From Bacteroidia bacterium (GTDB taxonomy: Bacteria > Bacteroidota > Bacteroidia > Chitinophagales > Saprospiraceae), in contig JAUILM010000181.1 in assembly GCA_030432855.1 (NCBI GenBank), positions 1-9,234 on the forward strand: a DNA stretch of 9,234 bases. The letters are read 5' to 3'. The notes below the pieces were generated by a model. The model saw only the letters and a program-made list of their open reading frames with translations, did no database searches and had not been told where the DNA came from. Positions 1-6,396 of the stretch are shown in pieces. Every line of letters starts with the position of its first letter. Within the stretch, counting starts at the first letter, position 1. A program made the translations under genes and the position numbers.

Positions 1-1290
1 GGCTCCTTGCTTATCCTCTACGAGGACCTTCTGATCACCTTCCTCCTCATACATTGTCGCCATTCTTTTCAGGAGACTGAGAGCATCCTCATTACGGGGA
101 TTGATCCCCAGGATGCGCTTACAAATTGCCCTGGCATTTTTGTCGGCGGGCTGCAGATAGTTTTCGTTTTCAAAAAGATCTTCGGCTTCTTTGAATAGTG
201 AATCAATCATACTTGACACCTGCACTCCTCTTAAGGAAGGCAACACTCTGCTTTCCTGTGGTTCAAATGTGTCGTCTTCCCTGGAAGTGTTTTGCACCCA
301 TTGAACCACCTCAGTAGGAGCTTCTTCGTCATCAGCAATACCCTCTTCATCACTTTCCGAAAGATCAACCATCAAAAAAGCGATGACAATGAGAGCAAGT
401 CCAGCAAAGGAAAAGAAAAGGTGCTTTCCTGAAAATAGCGACCGCGCAGAGGTAGCTGTAACCTGGCTCTGATCACCTTTCGCTTGCGATCCTTCCAGCG
501 CCCGCTTGAAGTCGTCCACAGATTGGTATCGCTTAGTGGTAGATGTCGAAATCGCCTTCATGATCACCTGCGATAGGTGCCTTGACACGCCCGCCGAAAT
601 CTGACGGATGGCTGTAGGGGACTTGGAAATCTTCTCCTGAATAATGAGGAATTCTGACTCTGCAGTAAAAGGAAGTGCACCACAAATCAATTCATATAGA
701 ACAGTACCTACTGCATAGATATCAGCTGCTTCATCTCCCTCTTCCCCTTTGATCTGCTCCGGAGACATGTATTCTATAGTTCCAATCATTGTCCCGGTGC
801 GGGTAAGGCGTTGAGAACCAATAATTCTTGCGATACCAAAATCCATCACTTTGGCACACCCTTGTTCGTTGATGATGATGTTGCTAGGCTTGATGTCTCG
901 GTGAATCACACCTTGAGCGTGTGCATGTTGTAGACCTTCCAGTACCTGTGCGCAATAATCAATGGCCCGATCAGGTGAAATGGAACCCTCTTCTTTCAAG
1001 ATCTGTGAAAGTGTCTTTCCCTCCACAAATTCCATCACCATACAATAGGTATTTTCAAATGATATGAAGTTGTACAATGTCGCCAGGGCGGGATGATTTA
1101 GATTCGCTAACGTCCGGGCTTCTGACTTAAATCGATCAATCACCATAGAGTCAGCCAGTAGATGAGGGTGCAGTATTTTGATGGCTACCAGACGTCCCAA
1201 AGTGAGATCCTCAGCCTTGTAGACCGTACCCATACCTCCTTCACCTATCTTCTCGAGGACTTTATAATTTGCAATCGTTGTTGGTTTCAT
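1..1290 (-). CDS. Hanks-type Ser/Thr protein kinase with one transmembrane helix (3' end outside window)
   Basis: This gene encodes a membrane-anchored eukaryotic-type Ser/Thr kinase. The reading frame is open from ATG 1290-1288 to the window edge (430 codons, no stop). The kinase domain covers about residues 9-270. It has the glycine loop GEGGMG at 16-21, the ATP-binding lysine K38 in VAIK, the catalytic HRDIKPSN at 130-137 (D132, K134, N137), the metal-binding DFG at 150-152, and an SPE motif at 176-178. The activation loop carries T165-G-T167, like the autophosphorylated TxT of PknB-type kinases. A hydrophobic helix at about 290-308 is followed by an acidic stretch (SDEEG, DDEE) and then a helical, TPR-like segment from about 350. 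I see no PASTA repeats. By topology the kinase is cytoplasmic and the tail periplasmic. It starts 42 nt after the PP2C gene with no terminator between, so the two are probably co-transcribed as a writer/eraser pair. Its substrates are unknown; the FHA proteins upstream are candidates. Confidence 0.95.
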   Translation of the reverse strand, partial: MKPTTIANYKVLEKIGEGGMGTVYKAEDLTLGRLVAIKILHPHLLADSMVIDRFKSEARTLANLNHPALATLYNFISFENTYCMVMEFVEGKTLSQILKEEGSISPDRAIDYCAQVLEGLQHAHAQGVIHRDIKPSNIIINEQGCAKVMDFGIARIIGSQRLTRTGTMIGTIEYMSPEQIKGEEGDEAADIYAVGTVLYELICGALPFTAESEFLIIQEKISKSPTAIRQISAGVSRHLSQVIMKAISTSTTKRYQSVDDFKRALEGSQAKGDQSQVTATSARSLFSGKHLFFSFAGLALIVIAFLMVDLSESDEEGIADDEEAPTEVVQWVQNTSREDDTFEPQESRVLPSLRGVQVSSMIDSLFKEAEDLFENENYLQPADKNARAICKRILGINPRNEDALSLLKRMATMYEEEGDQKVLVEDKQGA

Positions 1291-1332
1291 GACTAATGAT
1301 GTTTACGTTTTCGCTAATTGGTGTTACTTCGC

Positions 1333-2103
1333 CTACAAGACTTCATTGATGATGATTGAAATATTGTCTTCTCCTCCTCGCTCCTTGGCGAGCGATAGCA
1401 TAGCCTCAGCAGCAAGCGCAATAGACGGGATTTGTAGTAGCTCCTGGAGTTCCGAATCGGTCACCTTATCATAGAGCCCATCGCTACAGAGCAGAAATCG
1501 ATCGTTTGCCTTGATGGCTAGCGGTGCATCTGACTTTTGAAACTTCTGGGTAAAACTGATTCCCAGTGCCCTGCTAAGGATATTTCGGGGCACGTTATCG
1601 GTGTTTTGCTGCTGATCGATCAATTCATTGAGTAGCGTATCATCACGCGTCAACTGATCCAGTTTTTGATCACGAAAAAGATAGATGCGACTATCTCCGA
1701 TATGTACGAAGCAAGCCTTCCCTTCCTGTAGGACCAGAGCGGAGCATGTGGTCCCCATACCTGTCAAATGACTTTCTTTTTGTGCTTTCTGCCATATCGC
1801 ATGATTAGCATTTTGAAATCCAGTCACCAACCTTTCTACGGTCGAAGTACTTTCATCTTTTAAGTAAAAAGAACTAATAGTTTCTACTGCCAATTGACTA
1901 GCCACTTCTCCGGCTGCATGACCTCCCATGCCGTCAGCTACGATACTGAGATACCTTGTATTTGCCCCCTCCCCGAAAGATTGAAAATACAGAGCATCCT
2001 CATTGTGAGTCCGATGACAGCCCGTGTCAGTTACCTGGGTACTACTCCATGTATTTTTCTGGATCTTCCTCATGGTTCTGAATCGTTTTCTGATGGAAAG
2101 CAT
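1333..2103 (-). CDS. PP2C-family (PPM) Ser/Thr protein phosphatase
   Basis: This is a 256-residue soluble metal-dependent phosphatase that would remove phosphate from Ser/Thr residues, probably opposing the kinase encoded just downstream. The family motifs appear in order: TDTGCHRTHNED at 25-36, VADGMGGHAAGE at 55-66 (metal ligands D57 and G58), HIGDSRIYLFR, LTRDDT, NILSRALG, a CSDGLYD motif with D208, and GGEDNIS with D246-N247. The length matches PstP/PrpC-type bacterial phosphatases without a membrane tail, and no transmembrane segment is present. I used the ATG at 2103; an internal ATG at 2072 (residue 11) is also possible because the first ten residues are basic and not conserved motif. 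The gene is first in a unit with the kinase and is preceded by one of four copies of a shared promoter-like element. The protein assignment is firm; the substrates are inferred. Confidence 0.95.
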   Translation of the reverse strand: MLSIRKRFRTMRKIQKNTWSSTQVTDTGCHRTHNEDALYFQSFGEGANTRYLSIVADGMGGHAAGEVASQLAVETISSFYLKDESTSTVERLVTGFQNANHAIWQKAQKESHLTGMGTTCSALVLQEGKACFVHIGDSRIYLFRDQKLDQLTRDDTLLNELIDQQQNTDNVPRNILSRALGISFTQKFQKSDAPLAIKANDRFLLCSDGLYDKVTDSELQELLQIPSIALAAEAMLSLAKERGGEDNISIIINEVL

Positions 2104-2132
2104 AATGTCTTATTTAGAGTCTTTGTAAGTTG

Positions 2133-2170
2133 TTTCACTACTCTATAGGATCATGTGGAGAAAGGTCATC
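2133..2170 (-). promoter_or_regulatory. Shared bipartite promoter-like element, copy 1 (phosphatase/kinase unit)
   Basis: Read on the minus strand: GATGACCTTT (2170-2161), 11 nt, CCTATAGAG (2149-2141), then TAGTGAAA (2140-2133). The same arrangement with the same 11-nt spacer occurs before three other units in this window. The first box would be a -35 and CCTATAGA a -10. It lies about 35 nt before the phosphatase ATG. It does not resemble the housekeeping Bacteroidota promoter (TTTG with TAnnTTTG), so an alternative sigma factor is likely. The nearby ECF gene is the natural candidate. Confidence 0.8.
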
Positions 2171-2190
2171 AACCCCCAGAATTTTTTTTC

Positions 2191-2231
2191 ATAAAATGAA
2201 AAGCCACCGGTCTTCGAAAGTACCGGTGGCT
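2191..2231 (-). terminator. Intrinsic terminator after the first FHA-protease gene
   Basis: There is a perfect 10-bp inverted repeat, AGCCACCGGT (2202-2211) against ACCGGTGGCT (2222-2231), with a 10-nt loop. On the minus strand the stem is followed by TTTCATTTTA. It lies 43 nt past the stop of the FHA-protease gene and upstream of the phosphatase promoter element, so it separates these two units. The T-run is interrupted, so termination may be incomplete. Confidence 0.8.
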
Positions 2232-2273
2232 GGTAAAAAGGGAGTTGGGATTGGGTCTTGGTGTGCTGTTTCT

Positions 2274-3920
2274 CTAGAGACCTAGAAGCTCAATGCCATA
2301 TTTGATAGGAATCGCGAAGGATACGGAATCACTATAGTCTGAGATTCCATAGAAGTAAATGCCTGTCACCCGACCCTGGCTGTCAAACATAGGTCCTCCA
2401 CTGTTTCCTCTTCCTGCAGAATTGATATCCAATTGATAGGCATCTCCAATATAGTTTCGACTGAAGCTCTCAAGATCAAAGCTTGTAGATCCCTTGTGCA
2501 GTGCGGTGATTATACCACGATTGATCGTTGGATTAGGCACTACTCGCAATTTAGATGTTGTCGCCGGTCCGTATGCGGTTTCTACTTTTTCCTTCTTGGG
2601 AGTCAGCGCCGGGTATCCCAGAATAGTCACCTCAGATCCATTGGAGACATCACTGTAGTCATCATGCATCTCTACTACGTTCAAAGACGTACCAACATCA
2701 ACCTTCAGCAGAGCTACATCATGCTTGTCAGAAGTTCTTGCAGTACGTGCGGTATGCCTGCCTGTGCGGTTAGCAAATACAACATCCTGATAAACCATGC
2801 GGCCTTCAAAAACCTTGTGATCAGCCAAGCTTCCGAAATATGCTTCAGATGGTATCCAACTCCCCACTTCTTGCTGATCAATAGTCTTGTAATTTCCTTC
2901 CATGGTCACCATCAGGTTACCTTCGGCATCAACAGCAAGACCGGGAAACGCTTTGTTATCAAATGCATAAGGATAATTCCAGGGGGAGGAAACATGTTTG
3001 TTGGTCATGATAAAACCATCCTCAGATACTACAAATCCGGATCCGCTGCCACTGCCTCCTATGATCTTGGACTCACCCACATAGTCCGTAGTCTCCAAAA
3101 AAGGTTCGTACGTTCCTTGATTATTCATGATGTAACATGGGTACACATATTCTACTCCGTCTACTTCGAGTACTGTGTATCTATGGTATATAGGTTTACC
3201 CTCATAGTTTTCTAGCTTCCAGCTATTGCTAATGTATACCACTGCATCCTGGTAAGCTGACGCAACTTCTGCCGGACTCATGGCTGGCGCCGGTGCGATG
3301 GATACAGGTGCTTTGGGAGCCTTCTGGAGAGTATCAGTCACCCTGGGTTCTACCACCACGGGTTCGTCGGGTTTTTCTACCCATGAGATACTGGTCATGA
3401 ACAATATCGTGAGAAATATACCGGCTGCAACGGCTCCTACTTTTTGTAAAGCTGCCGTACTAATGGTCGGTCGGCTGGTAGGTGCGGAGGTAGCTACAGT
3501 AGGAGTTTCCTTTATTTGTGTCGCTTTTACAGGAGCCGCCATCACTCTTGTTTTACCCAGTAGACTATCAGGTCTTGGTGTCAGATCAAACGTAAACTCA
3601 GGTCCACCTTTGCCCAACTGAATTCGATCGGTGGGGACAAGGACAGCCATTCCCTTTATTCGCTGTCCATTTACGAATACACCATTCAGACTGTTCTCGT
3701 CGATAATCTGATAGCGATGTGTTCCGTCATTCAGGGCTTTGATGGTAGCGTGATGTCTGCTTACCATGTTGTCCGCATCAGGATCAAAGGCGATATCGCA
3801 AGATGTGGAGCGACCCAGGGTAAGTGTACCATATTTCTTACTGGAGAAATCTTCCGTCATTCCGGCTTTAGATCTGGAGCTATGGTTGATCAGGATGTTG
3901 ATTACATTTGAATTTTTCAT
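2274..3920 (-). CDS. FHA domain - transmembrane helix - trypsin-like serine protease, paralog A
   Basis: This 548-residue protein joins a cytoplasmic phosphothreonine-binding FHA domain to an S1/HtrA-like protease fold across the membrane. The FHA domain (about 30-112) keeps the binding signature: G36-R37, SRHH at 54-57 and NSLNGVFVNG at 76-85. A Thr/Pro/Ala-rich linker leads to a transmembrane helix at about 161-181 and then a Pro-rich stretch. The protease domain (about 285-548) has a full triad: H309 in MTNKHV, D401 in KHDVALLK and S507 in GNSGGP. With no N-terminal signal peptide, the N-in/C-out topology places the protease in the periplasm. About 90 residues lie between His and Asp, longer than in small trypsins, and I see no PDZ domain. 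The gene stands alone between its own promoter-like element and terminator. The substrate is unknown. The FHA domain could dock to the kinase or to its targets, tethering or activating the protease on phosphorylation. Confidence 0.93.
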   Translation of the reverse strand: MKNSNVINILINHSSRSKAGMTEDFSSKKYGTLTLGRSTSCDIAFDPDADNMVSRHHATIKALNDGTHRYQIIDENSLNGVFVNGQRIKGMAVLVPTDRIQLGKGGPEFTFDLTPRPDSLLGKTRVMAAPVKATQIKETPTVATSAPTSRPTISTAALQKVGAVAAGIFLTILFMTSISWVEKPDEPVVVEPRVTDTLQKAPKAPVSIAPAPAMSPAEVASAYQDAVVYISNSWKLENYEGKPIYHRYTVLEVDGVEYVYPCYIMNNQGTYEPFLETTDYVGESKIIGGSGSGSGFVVSEDGFIMTNKHVSSPWNYPYAFDNKAFPGLAVDAEGNLMVTMEGNYKTIDQQEVGSWIPSEAYFGSLADHKVFEGRMVYQDVVFANRTGRHTARTARTSDKHDVALLKVDVGTSLNVVEMHDDYSDVSNGSEVTILGYPALTPKKEKVETAYGPATTSKLRVVPNPTINRGIITALHKGSTSFDLESFSRNYIGDAYQLDINSAGRGNSGGPMFDSQGRVTGIYFYGISDYSDSVSFAIPIKYGIELLGL

Positions 3921-3950
3921 GATTATGTTTTTTAAGTTTTTAATGTCTGA

Positions 3951-3988
3951 TTACACCTGTCTATAGGTCAGTCATCAAAAAGGTCATC
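3951..3988 (-). promoter_or_regulatory. Shared bipartite promoter-like element, copy 2 (FHA-protease A)
   Basis: Read on the minus strand: GATGACCTTT (3988-3979), 11 nt, CCTATAGAC (3967-3959), then AGGTGTAA (3958-3951), about 38 nt before the ATG at 3920. The 11-nt spacer contains a second GATGAC. Ten bases further upstream is a perfect A/T-rich palindrome, ATTTTTCT-TTG-AGAAAAAT (3999-4017), which could act as an UP-like element or protein-binding site. Confidence 0.85.
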
Positions 3989-4148
3989 ACTTCATTCAAT
4001 TTTTCTTTGAGAAAAATAGTACTGCTTATAAGCAACTGTATTTCAATGGAATAAACTAAACAAACCATCTCTTTAGCCAATTCCGTGGGCCTAAGGAATT
4101 AGGGATAGCGCTTTATAAAATCTTGGCGGTTTTTATAGGGTTAGATTC

Positions 4149-4350
4149 CTGCCTTCAGGATTGGGCGAGCGTCACACATATGTTTTGAAGCGGCCATGCT
4201 CTATACTGTATGAGCCAAAGTAAGTGGTAGAGCGAAGAACCTGGCAAGAACTAACCTCTAAGAATCAGTTGCAAGGGAGTAAGATGCGCGAGTTTATAGA
4301 GCATAGCGGAAAAGCATATAGTGTGACCGACCAAGGCTGACAGCAGGCAG
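4149..4350. repeat. About 200-bp imperfect inverted repeat (MITE-like element or structured RNA)
   Basis: The left arm (4149-4205) matches the reverse complement of the right arm (4295-4350) in ordered blocks: CTGCCT (4149-4154) with AGGCAG (4345-4350), GTCACAC (4171-4177) with GTGTGAC (4321-4327), ATATG (4178-4182) with CATAT (4315-4319), and ATGCTCTATA (4196-4205) with TATAGAGCAT (4295-4304). Small bulges lie between the blocks. The apical region of about 89 nt (4206-4294) has no obvious internal pairing by eye and no ORF. I could not identify target-site duplications or a known family. No transposase or reverse transcriptase is in the window. Confidence 0.6.
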
Positions 4351-4356
4351 TTTTGC

Positions 4357-4380
4357 CCAACTTTTTCTGCAAAAAGTTGG
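4357..4380. repeat. Perfect 10-bp hairpin beside the large inverted repeat
   Basis: CCAACTTTTT (4357-4366) pairs exactly with AAAAAGTTGG (4371-4380) around a CTGC loop. It is immediately followed by GCCGCCGGAGGC, whose ends also pair. It begins 7 nt after the large inverted repeat ends. It has no T-run suited to termination and lies about 80 nt downstream, on the plus strand, of nothing transcribed that way. It therefore looks more like an extragenic repetitive hairpin (REP-like) than a terminator. Confidence 0.5.
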
Positions 4381-4472
4381 CCGCCGGAGGCATCTGAGGT
4401 AATCAATCAAATTCTTTAATCCAAGCCGACCAAAGATTCCTCATATGAAATGAGTCGTCACTTTGACGAAAT

Positions 4473-4503
4473 AAAAAAAGCCACTGGACCTGCATCCAGT
4501 GAC
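4473..4503 (-). terminator. Intrinsic terminator after FHA-protease B
   Basis: On the minus strand GTCACTGGA (4503-4495) pairs with TCCAGTGGC (4488-4480) over 9 bp including one G-T wobble, with a 6-nt loop. Seven T residues follow directly (4479-4473). It lies 30 nt after the stop at 4534. This is a classical intrinsic terminator and ends the FHA-protease B transcript before the long spacer. Confidence 0.9.
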
Positions 4504-4533
4504 TTTATGAAAACGCGATGTCTATTTCTTGTC

Positions 4534-6165
4534 TTAGAGACCCATAAGTTCCATTGCATACTTGATGGGGATAGCAAAAGAAACGGTGTCCGAATAATCT
4601 GTCTTTCCAGCAAAATAGATTCCAACCACTCTACCAAATTCGTCAAACATTGGACCGCCACTATTTCCACTACCGGCCGAGTTTATGCTTAGTTGATACG
4701 CGTCACCGATATACGTCCTGCTAAAGTTTTCCAGGCTAAAGTTGGTAGATCCTTTATGCAGAGCTGTGATAATGCCACGGTTAATCGTTGGATTAGGAAC
4801 AACGCGTACCTTTGAGGTAGTGGCAGGTCCAAAACCCGTTTCAATCTTCTCTCTTTGCGGTGTCAGTGAAGGATACCCCAGGATAGTCACTTCCGAGCCG
4901 TTCACCACATCATTATAATTGTCATGCATTTCTACGGTCTTTAGGGATGTTGCCACATCCGTTTTCAGCAGGGCTACGTCATGCTTGTCAGATATGCGGG
5001 CAGTTCGTGCAGTATGTCGACCGGTGCGATTGGCAAAAACCACATCCTGGTAGACCATCCTTCCTTCAAAAGCCTTGTGATCAGGTAGACTGCCGACATA
5101 AGCTTCCGCAGGTATCCACTGTCCAACTTCTGCCTGTGCCACTTCTTGAAACGTCTCATAAGCTGTAATCACGGGATCACCGTAAACATCCACTGCAATT
5201 CCTGGGAAAGCCTCTTTTGAGAACTGATATGGATAACTCCATGGCGCAGATACATGCTTGTTGGTCATGATAAAACCGTCTTCAGAAACTACGAATCCAG
5301 ATCCACTACCTGCACCGGTGATGGCGGCTGAGCTGCTGGAATATTTGAAGGCCTCCAGATAGGGCTCGTACGATCCATTTCTATTTTGAACATAGCAAGG
5401 GTAAGCGTAAAGCACACCTTCTATTTCAATCTCTATATACCGATGATACATTTGTTTTCCTTCGCTGTCTTCCAGCTTCCAGCTATTGCTGATATACACT
5501 ACAGCATCCTGATAAGCCGATGCAACTTCTGCTGCATTCATAGTAGCAGGTCCCTTCGGTGTCGGAGTTGGTATTCTGGTTAATGTATCGGTCCTGGGCG
5601 GGACAGGAGTTCTTTCATCTGAACTTTGACCGTCCATCACTTTCCAGGAAATCCCGGCAAAAGCAATAATTGTCAGACAGATAGCGGTGACCACATTTAC
5701 AAGATTGTTTGATGTTGCCTTTGTAGTGCTTGCAGGTTTTCTTTCTGAAGCGGTGGTGGCCTGAACCCTTGTCGCACGAGTAGGCGCTGACATTACTCGG
5801 GTTTTTCCCAGTAAATTATCAGGTCTGGGAGAGAGATCAAAGGTAAACTCCGGACCTCCTTTACCTAACTGGATACGATCACAGGGTACCAGTACGGCCA
5901 TTCCCTTGATCTTTTGCCCATTGACAAAGACACCATTCAAGCTGTCATTGTCGATGATTTTGTATCGGTTAGTTCCATCATTGAGTGCCTGCACATCGGC
6001 GTGATGTCGGCTGACCATGCTATCTGCATCCGGATCAAAGCTAATGTCACATGATGCAGATCTACCTAGTGAAAGTGTCTGATACTTCTTACTGGCGAAA
6101 TCTTCAGTCATACCAGCTTTAGATCGAGAAGTGTGTCTGATGATAATGTTGATTGAGTTTTTCAT
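4534..6165 (-). CDS. FHA domain - transmembrane helix - trypsin-like serine protease, paralog B
   Basis: This 543-residue protein is a close paralog of the one at 2274-3920, collinear over its whole length. The FHA signature is intact: G34-R35, SRHH at 52-55 and DSLNGVFVNG at 74-83. A Thr/Ala/Lys-rich linker is followed by a transmembrane helix at about 153-175, then a Pro-rich spacer and the protease with H304, D396 and S502 (GNSGGP). The motif LLGKTRVM just after the FHA domain is identical in both paralogs and offers a conserved threonine (T122 here). The juxtamembrane linkers and the segment before the catalytic His differ most, whereas the FHA core and the region around Asp and Ser are nearly unchanged. 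That pattern fits duplication followed by divergence in what is sensed or cut. The gene is monocistronic, between a promoter-like element and a strong terminator. Confidence 0.93.
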   Translation of the reverse strand: MKNSINIIIRHTSRSKAGMTEDFASKKYQTLSLGRSASCDISFDPDADSMVSRHHADVQALNDGTNRYKIIDNDSLNGVFVNGQKIKGMAVLVPCDRIQLGKGGPEFTFDLSPRPDNLLGKTRVMSAPTRATRVQATTASERKPASTTKATSNNLVNVVTAICLTIIAFAGISWKVMDGQSSDERTPVPPRTDTLTRIPTPTPKGPATMNAAEVASAYQDAVVYISNSWKLEDSEGKQMYHRYIEIEIEGVLYAYPCYVQNRNGSYEPYLEAFKYSSSSAAITGAGSGSGFVVSEDGFIMTNKHVSAPWSYPYQFSKEAFPGIAVDVYGDPVITAYETFQEVAQAEVGQWIPAEAYVGSLPDHKAFEGRMVYQDVVFANRTGRHTARTARISDKHDVALLKTDVATSLKTVEMHDNYNDVVNGSEVTILGYPSLTPQREKIETGFGPATTSKVRVVPNPTINRGIITALHKGSTNFSLENFSRTYIGDAYQLSINSAGSGNSGGPMFDEFGRVVGIYFAGKTDYSDTVSFAIPIKYAMELMGL

Positions 6166-6198
6166 GATTAAGTTTTTTTAATGAGTTGTGAATTTGAA

Positions 6199-6236
6199 TT
6201 ACACCTCTCTATAGGCAGCCCACGAAAAAGGTCATC
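6199..6236 (-). promoter_or_regulatory. Shared bipartite promoter-like element, copy 3 (FHA-protease B)
   Basis: Read on the minus strand: GATGACCTTT (6236-6227), 11 nt, CCTATAGAG (6215-6207), then AGGTGTAA (6206-6199), about 41 nt before the ATG at 6165. It is followed by an A-rich leader that closely resembles the one in copy 2: both have CATTAAAAA and end in AATCATG. The upstream flank (6240-6270) is strongly A/T-rich. Confidence 0.85.
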
Positions 6237-6303
6237 AAGAACTCCAAAATATTTTATGAAAATTTTTCAATCAGCTGTATGTCAACTCATTACACCAGAA
6301 CGC

Positions 6304-6334
6304 AAAAAAAACAGACCGTACGAAACGATCCGTT
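6304..6334 (-). terminator. Intrinsic terminator after the sigma/anti-sigma unit
   Basis: On the minus strand AACGGATCG (6334-6326) pairs with CGGTCTGTT (6318-6310) over 9 bp with two G-T wobbles and a 7-nt loop. Eight T residues follow (6311-6304), overlapping the last stem base. It lies about 60 nt beyond the stop of the TPR-like protein gene and upstream of the FHA-protease B promoter element, so the sigma unit ends here. Confidence 0.8.
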
Positions 6335-6396
6335 TTAAATTTTTTACAAGCTCGGCAAGGGCGAGTATGACTCTGAGTAAGTATTGAGAATGGAAC

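Larger units (their letters stand above)
3989..4470. other. Long spacer without a credible gene between the two FHA-protease genes
   Basis: No ORF in this stretch has coding character. Next to the promoter element is the palindrome at 3999-4017. At 4079-4100 there is a small inverted repeat AATTCC/GGAATT. The centre holds a large imperfect inverted repeat (4149-4350), followed by a perfect hairpin (4357-4380) and a GC-rich GCCGCCGGAGGC (4380-4391). The base composition and dense inverted repeats differ from the other, much shorter gaps in this cluster. That suggests an inserted repetitive element or a structured RNA rather than ordinary leader sequence. Confidence 0.6.

Noticed and set aside
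2433..3215. 260-codon plus-strand open frame
   Set aside because: It lies entirely antisense to the FHA-protease A gene, whose domains and catalytic residues are clear. The predicted protein is rich in Cys, His and Ile with no family pattern, as expected of a shadow frame.
4149..4350. Retron-type noncoding RNA
   Set aside because: The long flanking arms are suggestive, but there is no reverse transcriptase in the window and no recognisable msr/msd organisation.
4357..4380. Perfect hairpin as a transcription terminator
   Set aside because: No gene ends nearby in either direction at a suitable distance, and no T-run follows the stem. The FHA-protease B terminator is already explained at 4473-4503.
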